Notes: a model not told the origin generated them from the sequence alone. A stretch of DNA of 64,000 nt from an uncultured Dorea sp. (GCA_910578865.1 CAJTRM010000015.1:1-64000); one strand, 5' to 3'; counted from the first letter of the stretch, positions 15,537 through 24,802 are shown. A program made the numbers and translations.

Positions 15537-16592
15537 TTATTCAAATACGACGCAGGTCATAGACTGGTTCACAAACCGATTGTTATAATGTTCTCCGTAA
15601 CCGACAAATCCTGCGTGGCGTCCTAATTTTCCCATTTCATCCAGGTATTCCTGCATGTAATGATTTTCAGTAAACAGTAAATACCTGAACAGGCAGTTGA
15701 CAGAAAATACCCCGGAGATCCTGGGGAAATCGTGCTGTATCATGCGGATGGTGTTTTTCACAATTTCTTTATAGTCGCCGAGCTCAAGCAAAGCCAGGAC
15801 ATCAGAATCATTTACCTGACGGAAACAGGTAAGGGCATTTCCGTTCACTTCTTTGATCGACACGATGCAGACATCATCACCGTTCAGCTTGCCGAAAGGA
15901 TTTTTGAAAGTCTGTGTTGTAATTTCCTGCTCCGTTACATGGAGAATATCCTGATAGACCTGCTTGGCCGGTTTTCCGTTGAGGGCACCCATGATGTAAT
16001 GATTCTTATCTGTCTGGGATGCGATAAAGCGCTGACCTTTCATCTGATGATAGATGTTTTCCTTGTAGGCCTTTATCCTGCCGTTCTGATTTTTGATCAG
16101 TGCATAGGCAACCGAATCCTCATATATTTTCCCGTTGGCGGATATTTTCCCCGCGTCCCCGGTGCCGCCCACCAAAGAGATATTCCGGTGCTTTAATACG
16201 GAGTGGATCGTAGTCAGCACACAGGCATCATTTCCGGAGCACAGGTCAATACAGATGGTATTTTCCTTTGATCCGTTGACTTTTTTTACATCCTGCTCCA
16301 ACCGTTCAATGTATTTCACCGGCATAACGGATACCTCTTCTAATACATTGGCGCAGGCAACGACTCCATCATAGAATGCGACGATGCCGACGCCGTTTTC
16401 TACGACTCTTGTGTCATAACTCATGCCAATGCATCCGATGCTGGGTATTCCGGGATAAAGCTTTTCCAATTCATTTACATGTGCTTCAAATTGCCTGCTG
16501 TTGGAAAACAGTATGATTAATTGCGGCAGGTTTAATCCGCGGACAGCTTCTGTCAGATTTCCCTGCTGGCTCATTCCAAAAAACTGTTTCAT
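15537..16592 (-). CDS. FIST-domain sensor protein
   Basis: A 351-aa protein made of FIST_N (about 1-190) and FIST_C (about 200-335) domains, a family thought to bind small ligands such as amino acids and found next to signalling proteins. Visible family features include SIGCIGMSYD near 52, LVGGTGDAGK near 140 and the C-terminal VFSVNCLFRYLLF (near 295), where FIST_C proteins carry a Cys. It has no membrane segment, so it senses in the cytoplasm. It is the first gene of an operon with the soluble chemoreceptor and has a strong own promoter. Confidence 0.82.
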   Translation of the reverse strand: MKQFFGMSQQGNLTEAVRGLNLPQLIILFSNSRQFEAHVNELEKLYPGIPSIGCIGMSYDTRVVENGVGIVAFYDGVVACANVLEEVSVMPVKYIERLEQDVKKVNGSKENTICIDLCSGNDACVLTTIHSVLKHRNISLVGGTGDAGKISANGKIYEDSVAYALIKNQNGRIKAYKENIYHQMKGQRFIASQTDKNHYIMGALNGKPAKQVYQDILHVTEQEITTQTFKNPFGKLNGDDVCIVSIKEVNGNALTCFRQVNDSDVLALLELGDYKEIVKNTIRMIQHDFPRISGVFSVNCLFRYLLFTENHYMQEYLDEMGKLGRHAGFVGYGEHYNNRFVNQSMTCVVFE

Positions 16593-16630
16593 TGTGTGGT
16601 CCTCACTTTCCTTTTATGAATCGCAATCCT

Positions 16631-16660
16631 ATTATATGGCATAATCTGACAAAACGTCAA
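16631..16660 (-). promoter_or_regulatory. Promoter of the FIST/chemoreceptor operon
   Basis: Minus strand: TTGACG (16660-16655), an 18-base spacer and a perfect TATAAT (16636-16631), about 40 bases upstream of the FIST start codon. Confidence 0.7.
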
Positions 16661-16800
16661 TGGGTTTTCACCTATTGGCTGGTCAGTAATTTTTAGATTT
16701 TGCACTGTGGATGTTAGTTTTTACATATTATGTTGAAGATTTTTGAAAATGTACTAAGATGAGTCATAAATCATGAAGATATTTGAAGGAGGCAAAAGCA

Positions 16801-17466
16801 ATGACAATTTTGAATACTGTTCATTTGAAAAAGTATTATGGCAGTGAGGAAAGTCTGGTAAAGGCGCTGGACGACGTGGATGTTTCCGTTGAGGAGGGAC
16901 AGTTTGCAGCTATTATCGGAACTTCCGGAAGCGGGAAATCCACGCTTCTTAATATGCTGGGAGGGCTGGATATTCCGACTTCCGGTACGGTGCAGGTGGA
17001 GGGCCGGTGTATTGAACGGCTGACGGAGGAGCAGCTTACAGTATTCCGAAGGAAGCGGATCGGATTCATTTTCCAGAACTATAACCTGATTCCATATCTG
17101 ACGGCTTATGAAAATATTGTTCTTCCGGTAAGACTTGACGGAAAGACAGAAGACCGTGAATTTCTGGATGAGATTGTACATTTTCTGGAGCTTGACGGGA
17201 AGCTTCAGAATTATCCGGGCCATCTCTCCGGAGGGCAGCAGCAGAGGGTGGCGATCGCAAGGGCGCTGGTGTCCAAGCCTGCCATTATTCTGGCAGATGA
17301 GCCGACCGGCAATCTGGATAGCCGGACAAGTGACAAGGTCATTGATCTTTTGAAGATGACAAGTGAGAAGTTCCATCAGACAATCGTCATGATTACCCAC
17401 AATCCGGAGATTGCGCAGAAGGCAGACAGGCGGATCCGGATCGAAGACGGGAAGATTAAGGCTTAG
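16801..17466 (+). CDS. ABC transporter ATPase, MacB/LolD type
   Basis: A 221-aa ATPase with Walker A GTSGSGKSTLLN (near 40), Q-loop FQNYNLIPYLTA, signature LSGGQQQRVAIARAL (near 143) and Walker B ILADEPTGNLD. It powers the FtsX-like permease encoded 12 bases downstream. Such pairs export peptides or lipoproteins or act in envelope and antibiotic stress. The ATG at 16801 follows GGAGG by nine bases; a longer frame from a TTG runs through the ribosome site and is unlikely. Confidence 0.92.
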   Translation: MTILNTVHLKKYYGSEESLVKALDDVDVSVEEGQFAAIIGTSGSGKSTLLNMLGGLDIPTSGTVQVEGRCIERLTEEQLTVFRRKRIGFIFQNYNLIPYLTAYENIVLPVRLDGKTEDREFLDEIVHFLELDGKLQNYPGHLSGGQQQRVAIARALVSKPAIILADEPTGNLDSRTSDKVIDLLKMTSEKFHQTIVMITHNPEIAQKADRRIRIEDGKIKA

Positions 17467-17478
17467 GGAGGGACAGTC

Positions 17479-19887
17479 ATGAAGAATAACAGTATTACCA
17501 GAAAAATGATTTCTCACATGTCAAGGCAGAGCGTGAAATCCAGCCGTATGCGGAATGTTTTCGTGATGATCACAATCATTTTGGCGTCCGCTCTCCTGAC
17601 AGGTATCCTTATGTTTGCGGTGGGGCAGAAGGAGCAGACAAGAAAGGAACTCTCCCACAGACAGCAGGTGGCATATTTTAACCTGTCAGAAAAACAGGTG
17701 AAGGAGCTTCAACAGGATGAACGTATCGCTTACCAGATTCAGATGAAGTCGGGGGTGCTCTCGGAGATGGACGGCTTTGACGTTATGCCGTATTATGTGA
17801 GTGAACTGTCTGAAGAGATTCGGGTTGGCAGATTGAAGAGTGGCAGGCTTCCGGATGCAGAGAACGAAATTGCCGTACAGGAGGCGCTTCTTCAGAAAAT
17901 GAGCGTAAGGCCAGCTGTCGGAAGCAGTGTTGATTTTGAATTTTATGACGGTGCGGCAGAGACTTTCACAGTTTCAGGGATTCTGGAAGGCGGAAGCGAA
18001 GCAAAGCAGTTTTCGGTATTTTTCTCAAAGAAATATGCCGATGAGGGAAGCCAGCTGAGAGATATGCCCTATGAAACTTATGCAAAGCTGCAAGGGGCAG
18101 AAGCCATGAGCGCAGGCGAATGTCAGGAGGAGATGTATCAGATCGGCAGCGATATCGGGCTCGAGAGGAAGTATGCGGCTCCGTCCAGGGCATTTATCGA
18201 GTCGCTCTCTGTGGATATGCAGTCGGCAGTGCTCTATGGCGTTGTGGGCGGTGTAATCCTGCTCGCCTGTGTTCTGGTCATTTACGGGGTGTTCTATCTG
18301 TCGGTGATCGGCAGGATCCACCAGTTCGGGCAGCTTCGTACCATCGGTATGACGAGAGGGCAGATCAAACGGTTTGTTTCCTGTGAGGGAGGGCTGCTGT
18401 TTCTAAGGGCTGCGCCTGCAGGGATTATCATGGGCGCGCTTGCAGGATATTTTATCATACCAGATGGATTCTCTATCCGGAATACCTGCCTGGTGGCGGT
18501 ACTTGTGTTTGTTGTCATTTATGTGATCACGCATGTGTCTGTCTCAAAGCCTGCAAAGCTTGCGGCAAAAGTATCTCCTGTGGAAGCGCTCCGGTATGTG
18601 CCGCAGGACAGCATGAAGAAAGCGGCAGGCCGTAAAATGTGCCGCAATCTGACTGCCTTTGGACTTGGGGTTATGAATTTTTCCAGAAACCGGAAGAAGG
18701 CTGTGATCACGATGGTTTCCCTGGCGCTTGGAGGGATTCTGTTTATGACGGCTGCTACGTATATGTCTTCCTTTGACAAGAAGAATTATGCAAGGCAGGG
18801 GGACTTTACCGATGCCGAGTTCGTGATCACGATTGCAAGATCGGCCATTGAACTGAATGAAAACGGCATGAGCGGTATACAGGCCAGAAACCCTATGGAT
18901 GCGGATATGGTAGAGAGAATCAATGCCCTGGACGGTGTCAGAAAGGTGATGGAGTATAAAAGCCTGGGGCTGAAATTCGATGTGCCGGAGCATGATGAAT
19001 ATGGCGAGAATGATGAAGTGCTGTTGCTGACAGAGGAGCAGATCAAAAAGGCCGAAGCGTATCTGGAGTCCGGGAGTGCGGATTATGAGAAGCTGGCCGG
19101 AGGGGATTATATCCTGATGGCCGGAAGCAGTACGATGGAGGAAATCTATGGGTGGCATCTTGAGCCCGGAGATTCCCTGACGATCCACTATTTTAACGGA
19201 GAAGAAATGGCAGAGAAAGAGATGTCTGTGCTGGGAATTTTAAAGGATGATTTTGTACAGGAACAAAGAGGTATGGAAGGATGGTTTGTACTGCCCGAGG
19301 CCGCGGCAGAAGCCATGGTATCCTATAAGAGCCTGAATTCCAAGCTTCTGGTATCCACAGAGCCGGAAAAGGAGGCTTCTGCAGGGGAAGAATTAGGCCG
19401 TTTGGTTGAGGCAGAGCCGGAGCTTACGATGGAGGCTCTTGCAGAACGTGCAGCTGTCTATGAGGAATCTGCGAATCAGTTGTTTGGCGCCATCAGCGGG
19501 CTGGCAGTTTTTATCATGGCATTCAGCATCCTGAGTATGATGAATACACTGATCACCAATGTGGTGACGCGGAAGCAGGAGCTTGCCATGCTGGAGTCTA
19601 TCGGCATGAATCAGAGACAGACCCGGAAAATGCTGCTTGGCGAGAGTATGCTTCTTGTGGCTGCTACTGTGGGGGTGACTATGACCGTAGGGACACTCTG
19701 CGGTTATAGTCTGAGCCATTACCTCTATCAGCAGGGTGCTTTCTATATGTCGTTCCGGTTCCCGGCAGTGTTTGCGGCCTGCTATGCAGGGGTGCTGATT
19801 TTAGTGCCGGTGGTGATCGTTCTTGCGGCGATGCACAGTTTTTCCAGAGAGGCGCTTGTGGAAAGGCTCAGGGGAGTGGGAGCGTGA
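17479..19887 (+). CDS. FtsX-like ABC permease
   Basis: An 802-aa permease partner of the preceding ATPase. It has an N-terminal membrane anchor (about 30-50), a large outside domain, three membrane segments around 255-355 in one FtsX domain, a second anchor near 410, another outside domain and a last FtsX domain (about 670-795, FGAISGLAVFIMAFSILSMM). This doubled FtsX layout fits the eight-to-ten-segment permeases of Firmicutes. No two-component genes adjoin it, so a Bce-type peptide-sensing role is not supported by context. GGGAGG precedes the ATG. Confidence 0.88.
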   Translation: MKNNSITRKMISHMSRQSVKSSRMRNVFVMITIILASALLTGILMFAVGQKEQTRKELSHRQQVAYFNLSEKQVKELQQDERIAYQIQMKSGVLSEMDGFDVMPYYVSELSEEIRVGRLKSGRLPDAENEIAVQEALLQKMSVRPAVGSSVDFEFYDGAAETFTVSGILEGGSEAKQFSVFFSKKYADEGSQLRDMPYETYAKLQGAEAMSAGECQEEMYQIGSDIGLERKYAAPSRAFIESLSVDMQSAVLYGVVGGVILLACVLVIYGVFYLSVIGRIHQFGQLRTIGMTRGQIKRFVSCEGGLLFLRAAPAGIIMGALAGYFIIPDGFSIRNTCLVAVLVFVVIYVITHVSVSKPAKLAAKVSPVEALRYVPQDSMKKAAGRKMCRNLTAFGLGVMNFSRNRKKAVITMVSLALGGILFMTAATYMSSFDKKNYARQGDFTDAEFVITIARSAIELNENGMSGIQARNPMDADMVERINALDGVRKVMEYKSLGLKFDVPEHDEYGENDEVLLLTEEQIKKAEAYLESGSADYEKLAGGDYILMAGSSTMEEIYGWHLEPGDSLTIHYFNGEEMAEKEMSVLGILKDDFVQEQRGMEGWFVLPEAAAEAMVSYKSLNSKLLVSTEPEKEASAGEELGRLVEAEPELTMEALAERAAVYEESANQLFGAISGLAVFIMAFSILSMMNTLITNVVTRKQELAMLESIGMNQRQTRKMLLGESMLLVAATVGVTMTVGTLCGYSLSHYLYQQGAFYMSFRFPAVFAACYAGVLILVPVVIVLAAMHSFSREALVERLRGVGA

Positions 19888-19938
19888 TGAGGGGGCTTTT
19901 TGCAGCTCCCCTCTGCCTGCGGGCTCAGTACCTGCCCG

Positions 19939-20148
19939 TTAAAGAGAACTACTGAAATCGGATGGATTCCAGGAAGCTCCGTTGAGTGGAACATTGCCCG
20001 GAACTTTCACTTCAAAATTGTTGTACATATTTCCCAAAATATTGACAAAGCCCTGGGGGGTGAGATCCGTAAAGGCAGGGGGGCCTCCGGCAGTATCATG
20101 CTGTGAATTACATAGGTTCCTGACCTCATTCAGAAGAGTATAATATAT
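19939..20148 (-). pseudogene. Coding-looking frame without a canonical start
   Basis: The minus strand from 20148 to the TAA at 19939 reads as about 69 residues of convincing protein (for example LLNEVRNLCNSQHDTAGG, GFVNILGNMYNNFEVKVPGN, LNGASWNPSDFSSSL). There is no ATG, GTG or TTG at the right place. The frame stays open upstream to a TAA at 20182-20184. An AGGTGA ribosome-like site stands just before an ATA codon at 20148, which suggests either rare ATA initiation or an ATG mutated to ATA. A TATAAT (20186-20181) lies upstream with a poor -35. I do not recognise the family. Confidence 0.45.
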
Positions 20149-20281
20149 ATAATCACCTGCCTGTTTTTTGTCGTTTATTGATTATAGCAGGAAGGTGAGA
20201 AAATCAGTGCTTTTTTCACATTTTAGCGTTCTTTGTCCTGTTTTGGTATTTAGAATATGAAGGACATGGTTTTGTAAGGAT

Positions 20282-22690
20282 TTATGGGTTCCGGTTTATC
20301 CACATGGCAGGAAGAATACCCTCCTTATCAAAATCAACTATTTTGCCGTTATTGTCGATGTCATCATTTGTGATAATATAGGCGGCAGCAGACGGATATT
20401 TGCCAGGTGAACGAAGCCAGATGGAACAGCAGCTTCTGTTATAATAGGTAATAATACCATTAGCAATAGCGTACTCTGTTGGCAGGCATGCATTTTCAAT
20501 GTCGGTGGTGATATATTTTTCGGCCTCTTTAATGCTCAGCACAAAAATCTTGTCTTCTGTTGCGCTGCCGGGGGGAGTGTCGAAATCAGGATTTGGGTCG
20601 GCAGGTACAGTAACGGTGAGAATGTCTTTGCTCTCCTCCTCGGAAAAGGCGGTGCTGTAGAATTCATTATTCAGCCATTGGCGAAGTGTGCAGGTCTCCC
20701 ATGTGACATCTGCCTCAATTGTGTTGTATGGCTGGCAGTCCAAAGCATATTTGCTGATAACAAGTAACTTTTCGTCTTCAACCTTAAGTACATTCCACTC
20801 GATATTTTCTTTGCCGTTTGATATATCATTATCCTGTTCATATGAACCAAGGAAAACAGAGTCACCGGTTTTTGCAGACCTAAACTTTTCAACTCTATAT
20901 TCTTTGTAGATGGAATTTGCTTTTTCTGTACTATCTTTATATCCGTTTAGTGCGATCAATGACTCATAAGCACTGATATAATCTTGCTCATCAATGGATG
21001 CAATAGCATCGTTATAGGCGCAGATATTTTTGATGTGAGAGAACGCAACATAAAATATGATAAAGAATACAATAACAACACAGGCTGTCAATGTTGTGAT
21101 AATGGCAATTTTTGTGTCCCGGTTTGCCTTTGCTTCAGTTTCTTCAATCAATTTTTGGCACTTATAGATCTGCTTATCTGTATCCTTCCAACCAGGAATT
21201 GATTCCAAAAGGTCAAGGGCGGTTTTATAATTAGAAATCTTTTGGCCATACATTTTTGATTTTGCTTCGATGAGGATAGCATCTTTTCGTACAATTTCTG
21301 CTTTTTCATAGCACTTTTCCACAAGAGATGCAGAGTCTTTATATTCACTGATAGACTCAAAAAGTTGTGCGGCCTCCTTGTAAGCGCTTTCGGGGTTATC
21401 GGTGTCCAGTATGTCTTTTGCGCGGCTGTAAATATCTTCCAGTCGGGCGTTTTCATTTCGGACATTGATATGTTCTATGTATCCTGTAAGCTCCTTTTTT
21501 AATTCCTCATCGGCAAACCGAATAGCCCTTTGATAGTTGTTGCTGTCATCAAAGGGGATGAACAGGTTCTTCAAGTCGTCCTGCTTATGGACGTGAAGCT
21601 CTGCCATCAATTTTCCGAGATAAGCTTCGGCACATTCCGGCTCTATATCAAGCACCTTTTCACAATATCTGTCGGCATTGTCCCAGTTGCCGTCCTCCAG
21701 AAATATAAACGACCGCCTAAGAAGAGGCGCCGCATCGACGTTGTCGTAATCATCATTATCGGCTATTTCTTTTACAATAGTTACTTTCGGCTTGTCTGAC
21801 TGTAAGATTTTCTTTACCCCGCGGATCAGATCCGTCATAAAGCCGAGCCTGGACATATCCTGAGCCTGCAGGTGGGAGAATTCCTCCGGCAGATCATAGG
21901 GATCCATATCTTTATAAGCAGGAATCAGTATCTTTTTCTGCCCCTGTTTAATCAGGGAAAGATAACGGTTCCACTCGTTCTTGACCCACGCGGACTGAAA
22001 GTATTCCGGCCTGGTGCCCAGAACGACCATTACCTTTGCACTATTTAGGGCGGCAAAAATATATGGTTCATAGGCGGAACCAAGCTTGTCCTCCAGGGTA
22101 ATGCGGGAGTAGAATACTTGGAATCCTTCCTGTATTAACTGATGGTAGAGGTCGTTTGCCAAAACACTGTCGGGTGTCCGCCTGCCGTTATGGTCGCTTT
22201 CCTTGTAGCAGATGAACACATCAAAGGGCTCCTCCTGCCGGGAGATGGCCAGGATACCTTTCTGAATTTCATTGATGGCTTTGGCCTCTTCCTCGTAGAT
22301 GGATTTTTGACAGCTGTCTGCGTATTGGAGGGCTGATTTGTAATTTTCATCATCAAAAATAGAAGTATACTGGGTCCTGTTGACGGTAGGGATATGCCTG
22401 TGAGAGGAGAGATCCTCCACATACTCGATACCGTAGCGGCAGAGAATCAGGGACCAGTAGGCCTCCGCATCAGTGCTGTCCTCGTTGAGAATCTGTTCGT
22501 AGAGTCCCATTGCTTTGTCAAATTCGTTATTGCGTCGAAAATGGTTTGCCCTGTCGTACAGGTTTGACATCCTGTCGTCATCAAGCTTTGGCAGGGTCTG
22601 CTGAGTGCCGCAGTATTCACAGGTGGCCACGGTTTCGTTGGGGTTGATTTCTAATGTGCCGCCGCACATTTTGCATTTGAATAAGGACAT
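20282..22690 (-). CDS. Zinc-ribbon/TIR/repeat/DUF6273 membrane protein
   Basis: An 802-aa multidomain protein. Residues 1-30 hold a zinc ribbon (C6, C9, C24, C27). Helical TPR-like repeats (about 42-150) come next, then a TIR domain (about 155-295) starting FDVFICYKESD, with Glu208 in SAYEPYIFAAL at the place of the catalytic Glu of NAD-cleaving TIRs such as SARM1. More TPR-like helices (320-520), a membrane segment (528-550) and a C-terminal DUF6273-like domain (about 605-800, ending WINRNP) follow. It is the last gene of a three-gene operon with an SPFH protein. GAGG precedes the ATG. Enzymatic activity is inferred. Confidence 0.75.
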   Translation of the reverse strand: MSLFKCKMCGGTLEINPNETVATCEYCGTQQTLPKLDDDRMSNLYDRANHFRRNNEFDKAMGLYEQILNEDSTDAEAYWSLILCRYGIEYVEDLSSHRHIPTVNRTQYTSIFDDENYKSALQYADSCQKSIYEEEAKAINEIQKGILAISRQEEPFDVFICYKESDHNGRRTPDSVLANDLYHQLIQEGFQVFYSRITLEDKLGSAYEPYIFAALNSAKVMVVLGTRPEYFQSAWVKNEWNRYLSLIKQGQKKILIPAYKDMDPYDLPEEFSHLQAQDMSRLGFMTDLIRGVKKILQSDKPKVTIVKEIADNDDYDNVDAAPLLRRSFIFLEDGNWDNADRYCEKVLDIEPECAEAYLGKLMAELHVHKQDDLKNLFIPFDDSNNYQRAIRFADEELKKELTGYIEHINVRNENARLEDIYSRAKDILDTDNPESAYKEAAQLFESISEYKDSASLVEKCYEKAEIVRKDAILIEAKSKMYGQKISNYKTALDLLESIPGWKDTDKQIYKCQKLIEETEAKANRDTKIAIITTLTACVVIVFFIIFYVAFSHIKNICAYNDAIASIDEQDYISAYESLIALNGYKDSTEKANSIYKEYRVEKFRSAKTGDSVFLGSYEQDNDISNGKENIEWNVLKVEDEKLLVISKYALDCQPYNTIEADVTWETCTLRQWLNNEFYSTAFSEEESKDILTVTVPADPNPDFDTPPGSATEDKIFVLSIKEAEKYITTDIENACLPTEYAIANGIITYYNRSCCSIWLRSPGKYPSAAAYIITNDDIDNNGKIVDFDKEGILPAMWINRNP

Positions 22691-22699
22691 TTTGATACC

Positions 22700-23398
22700 T
22701 CACTTTAGTAATTTGCATTTTTTGTTCCTGTCACTAAGCAGGATCGTAATTTCATCCGCAAGCCTGATGGCCTGATCAGCGTTATCCTCTGTTACGGCTT
22801 TGGTGAGTTTTGAAAATTTAGCAGTGATATCACTTTCAAGTGAAGCGAGCGCAGGATTGCTCATGGGGTCGGAGTAACGCACTGCTTCGTATATCTTTTT
22901 ACATTCTCCTTTTATCGTTTCACTTTGTGCTCTTGCCGTCAGGCCTTCCGCCTCGGCCGTTAAGGACTTGACAAAAAAAGTTTCTGTTTTGATTTTGTCG
23001 TCGATGTTACTTACAATTTCAATTGCTGCCGCTGCCTTTACAACAGCAATGATATTGAAAGCCAGGACGATGGCACAAAGGATGATTCCTACCCAATAGG
23101 ACAGCTGAGGGACCAGCATACAGAAGCCGCCGAAAATAAAGGATAGAATCAGGCCGGTGTAGCTGGTAGTAATAAGGGAAATATGATAAAAAGTTTTTTC
23201 TAAATCATTGTTTTTGAATGCAAAATATCCACATACCAACTGACCGATCAACGTAACTGCAATGAGCGCATAGCCGGTCCAGAAGGATGAGGTGTATTTT
23301 TCATGTCCGGCCCATCCGGCGGACACAAAAGAAATAATATTAAAAAGTACGAACAGAACCGCCCATATCATCGAGTAATATTTAAATGCTCTTTTCAT
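22700..23398 (-). CDS. Four-segment membrane protein of unknown function
   Basis: A 232-aa protein with four predicted membrane segments in the first 140 residues (YYSMIWAVLFVLFNIISF; GYALIAVTLIGQLVCGYFAF; LITTSYTGLILSFIFGGFCM; SYWVGIILCAIVLAFNIIAV). A charged, helical cytoplasmic tail of about 95 residues follows. I know no named family for it. It lies between the SPFH gene and the TIR gene with gaps of about 10-15 bases, so the three are almost certainly cotranscribed. The ATG at 23398 was chosen because GGGAGG sits eight bases upstream; a longer frame would overlap the SPFH gene. Confidence 0.6.
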   Translation of the reverse strand: MKRAFKYYSMIWAVLFVLFNIISFVSAGWAGHEKYTSSFWTGYALIAVTLIGQLVCGYFAFKNNDLEKTFYHISLITTSYTGLILSFIFGGFCMLVPQLSYWVGIILCAIVLAFNIIAVVKAAAAIEIVSNIDDKIKTETFFVKSLTAEAEGLTARAQSETIKGECKKIYEAVRYSDPMSNPALASLESDITAKFSKLTKAVTEDNADQAIRLADEITILLSDRNKKCKLLK

Positions 23399-23412
23399 CA
23401 TCCATACCTCCC

Positions 23413-24657
23413 TTAAAGCTTTCTGCCGCACTCGGGGCAGAATTTTGTGCCTGCGGATATTTCCGTGCCACAGTCAGGACAAGCAGTTGCCAGTTTGTGT
23501 CCGCATTCCGGGCAGAATTTACCTTTTGCAACCGTCTTTCCGCACTCCGGACAAAGGACCGTTTGCTCAGAACCGGCGGGAGAGACCCTCTCGCCGCACT
23601 CCAGGCAGAACTTTGCACCCGCAGGAAGGACCGAACCGCATTTAAAACATTTGGCGTCGGAAGGTGATGTGTTTATCTGGCTGAGCGCATCGCCTATCGT
23701 ACCGCCGATGGTACCGGCAACTGCACCGCCGACACCTGCCATAGTGCCGAGACCTACGCCAAGATTGGTAAACTGTCCTACGGCTTCATTTCTTGCCACC
23801 TCGGTTGCGACATCAAACCCGCGTTCCTGCTGATAGGTGTAACCTTCCTGAATCCGTTTGGCTGCCTGGGCTTTGGAGTCAATTACTACCTTCTGGGCTT
23901 CGGTCTGTGCATGGATGATGTCGGTCTGCTGGCGAAGCTTTGCCTCGGCAATATCGGCATATTGCCGGAAGTGTAGTTCTTTGAATTTTTCATATTGCCT
24001 GTCGCCGTCCGGTTTGACTACATTGGTGACAAAAAAACGTTCAAGAGCAATACCGTAATCCGAAAAATCGGGAATTAATTGTTTGTGAATAGAATCCGAG
24101 AACACCGTCAGGTTTTCATCCAGCTCAAAAATGTTGATAGAATTGGCTTTCATTGTCTGTGCAATGTAGGTTTTTACTCTTGTCATCAGGAATGCCCGGA
24201 AGAAGGAAGCCAGTTTTTGCTGACCAAGGAGATTTTCGGTGCCCACAAGTTTTAAGAGCAATTTACGGCTGTCCTCGGCCCGGAGGCTCATTTCGCCCGA
24301 AGCTCCGACGGAGATTGGAAAACCGTAGGTGGGCTCTATGTACTGTACTTTGCTGTCGGTTCCCCATTTGATACTCATCTGTTCGGTTTTATTGATAAAG
24401 TAAACTTCACAGTGGAAGGGAGAGTCTTTGCCGGTCAAATGGCCGAGAGCTTTCTCAAGCATAGGGATATTCTGAGTTTCAAGGGTATAGCGTCCCGGCC
24501 CGAAAAGATCAAGAGCATGGCCGTCCATAAAAAATATGGCTTCCTGGCTTTCGTGCACGATCAGTTGAGTAAGACTGTTAAAGTCTTCGCTGGGATGTTT
24601 CCATATGAAAGTGCTGTTGTCACCCTCATATTTGATAGTTTCAGCAATCTGTGCCAT
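23413..24657 (-). CDS. SPFH-domain protein with C-terminal zinc ribbons
   Basis: A 414-aa protein whose first 290 residues form an SPFH/band-7-like domain of the YdjI ('virion core protein') group. A Gly/Ala-rich hydrophobic stretch (about 300-330) and three zinc ribbons with paired Cys (CFKCGSVLPAGAKFCLECG, CPECGKTVAKGKFCPECG, CPDCGTEISAGTKFCPECG) follow. In Bacillus the YdjI relative works with a PspA-type protein at stressed membranes. Here the partners are a membrane protein and a TIR protein. First gene of the operon, with GGAGG and a good promoter. Confidence 0.82.
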   Translation of the reverse strand: MAQIAETIKYEGDNSTFIWKHPSEDFNSLTQLIVHESQEAIFFMDGHALDLFGPGRYTLETQNIPMLEKALGHLTGKDSPFHCEVYFINKTEQMSIKWGTDSKVQYIEPTYGFPISVGASGEMSLRAEDSRKLLLKLVGTENLLGQQKLASFFRAFLMTRVKTYIAQTMKANSINIFELDENLTVFSDSIHKQLIPDFSDYGIALERFFVTNVVKPDGDRQYEKFKELHFRQYADIAEAKLRQQTDIIHAQTEAQKVVIDSKAQAAKRIQEGYTYQQERGFDVATEVARNEAVGQFTNLGVGLGTMAGVGGAVAGTIGGTIGDALSQINTSPSDAKCFKCGSVLPAGAKFCLECGERVSPAGSEQTVLCPECGKTVAKGKFCPECGHKLATACPDCGTEISAGTKFCPECGRKL

Positions 24658-24684
24658 AAGAATTACCTCCTCACTCTTTCTTGT

Positions 24685-24713
24685 ATCTTATCATTATTTA
24701 GGAAGAAGTTCAA
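24685..24713 (-). promoter_or_regulatory. Promoter of the SPFH/TIR operon
   Basis: Minus strand: TTGAAC (24713-24708), a 17-base spacer and TAAGAT (24690-24685), about 28 bases before the SPFH start codon. Confidence 0.6.
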
Positions 24714-24802
24714 TGAATATTGAGGGCGATAAGGATCTGAAGCCGTTTCATATTATGGTCACACAGATGACAAGACGATCCTTGTCCCTGACAGGATATA
24801 GG

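Noticed and set aside
16801..19887. Bce-type antibiotic-peptide detoxification module
   Set aside because: No adjacent BceRS-like two-component genes, and the permease has large outside domains in both halves, which fits MacB/FtsX types better.
23447..23833. Plus-strand frames across the SPFH zinc ribbons
   Set aside because: Antisense of Cys-rich repeats; no ribosome site and no recognisable family.
20282..24657. Thoeris defence system
   Set aside because: Thoeris needs a ThsA effector with a SLOG or similar NAD-binding domain beside the TIR gene; none is present.
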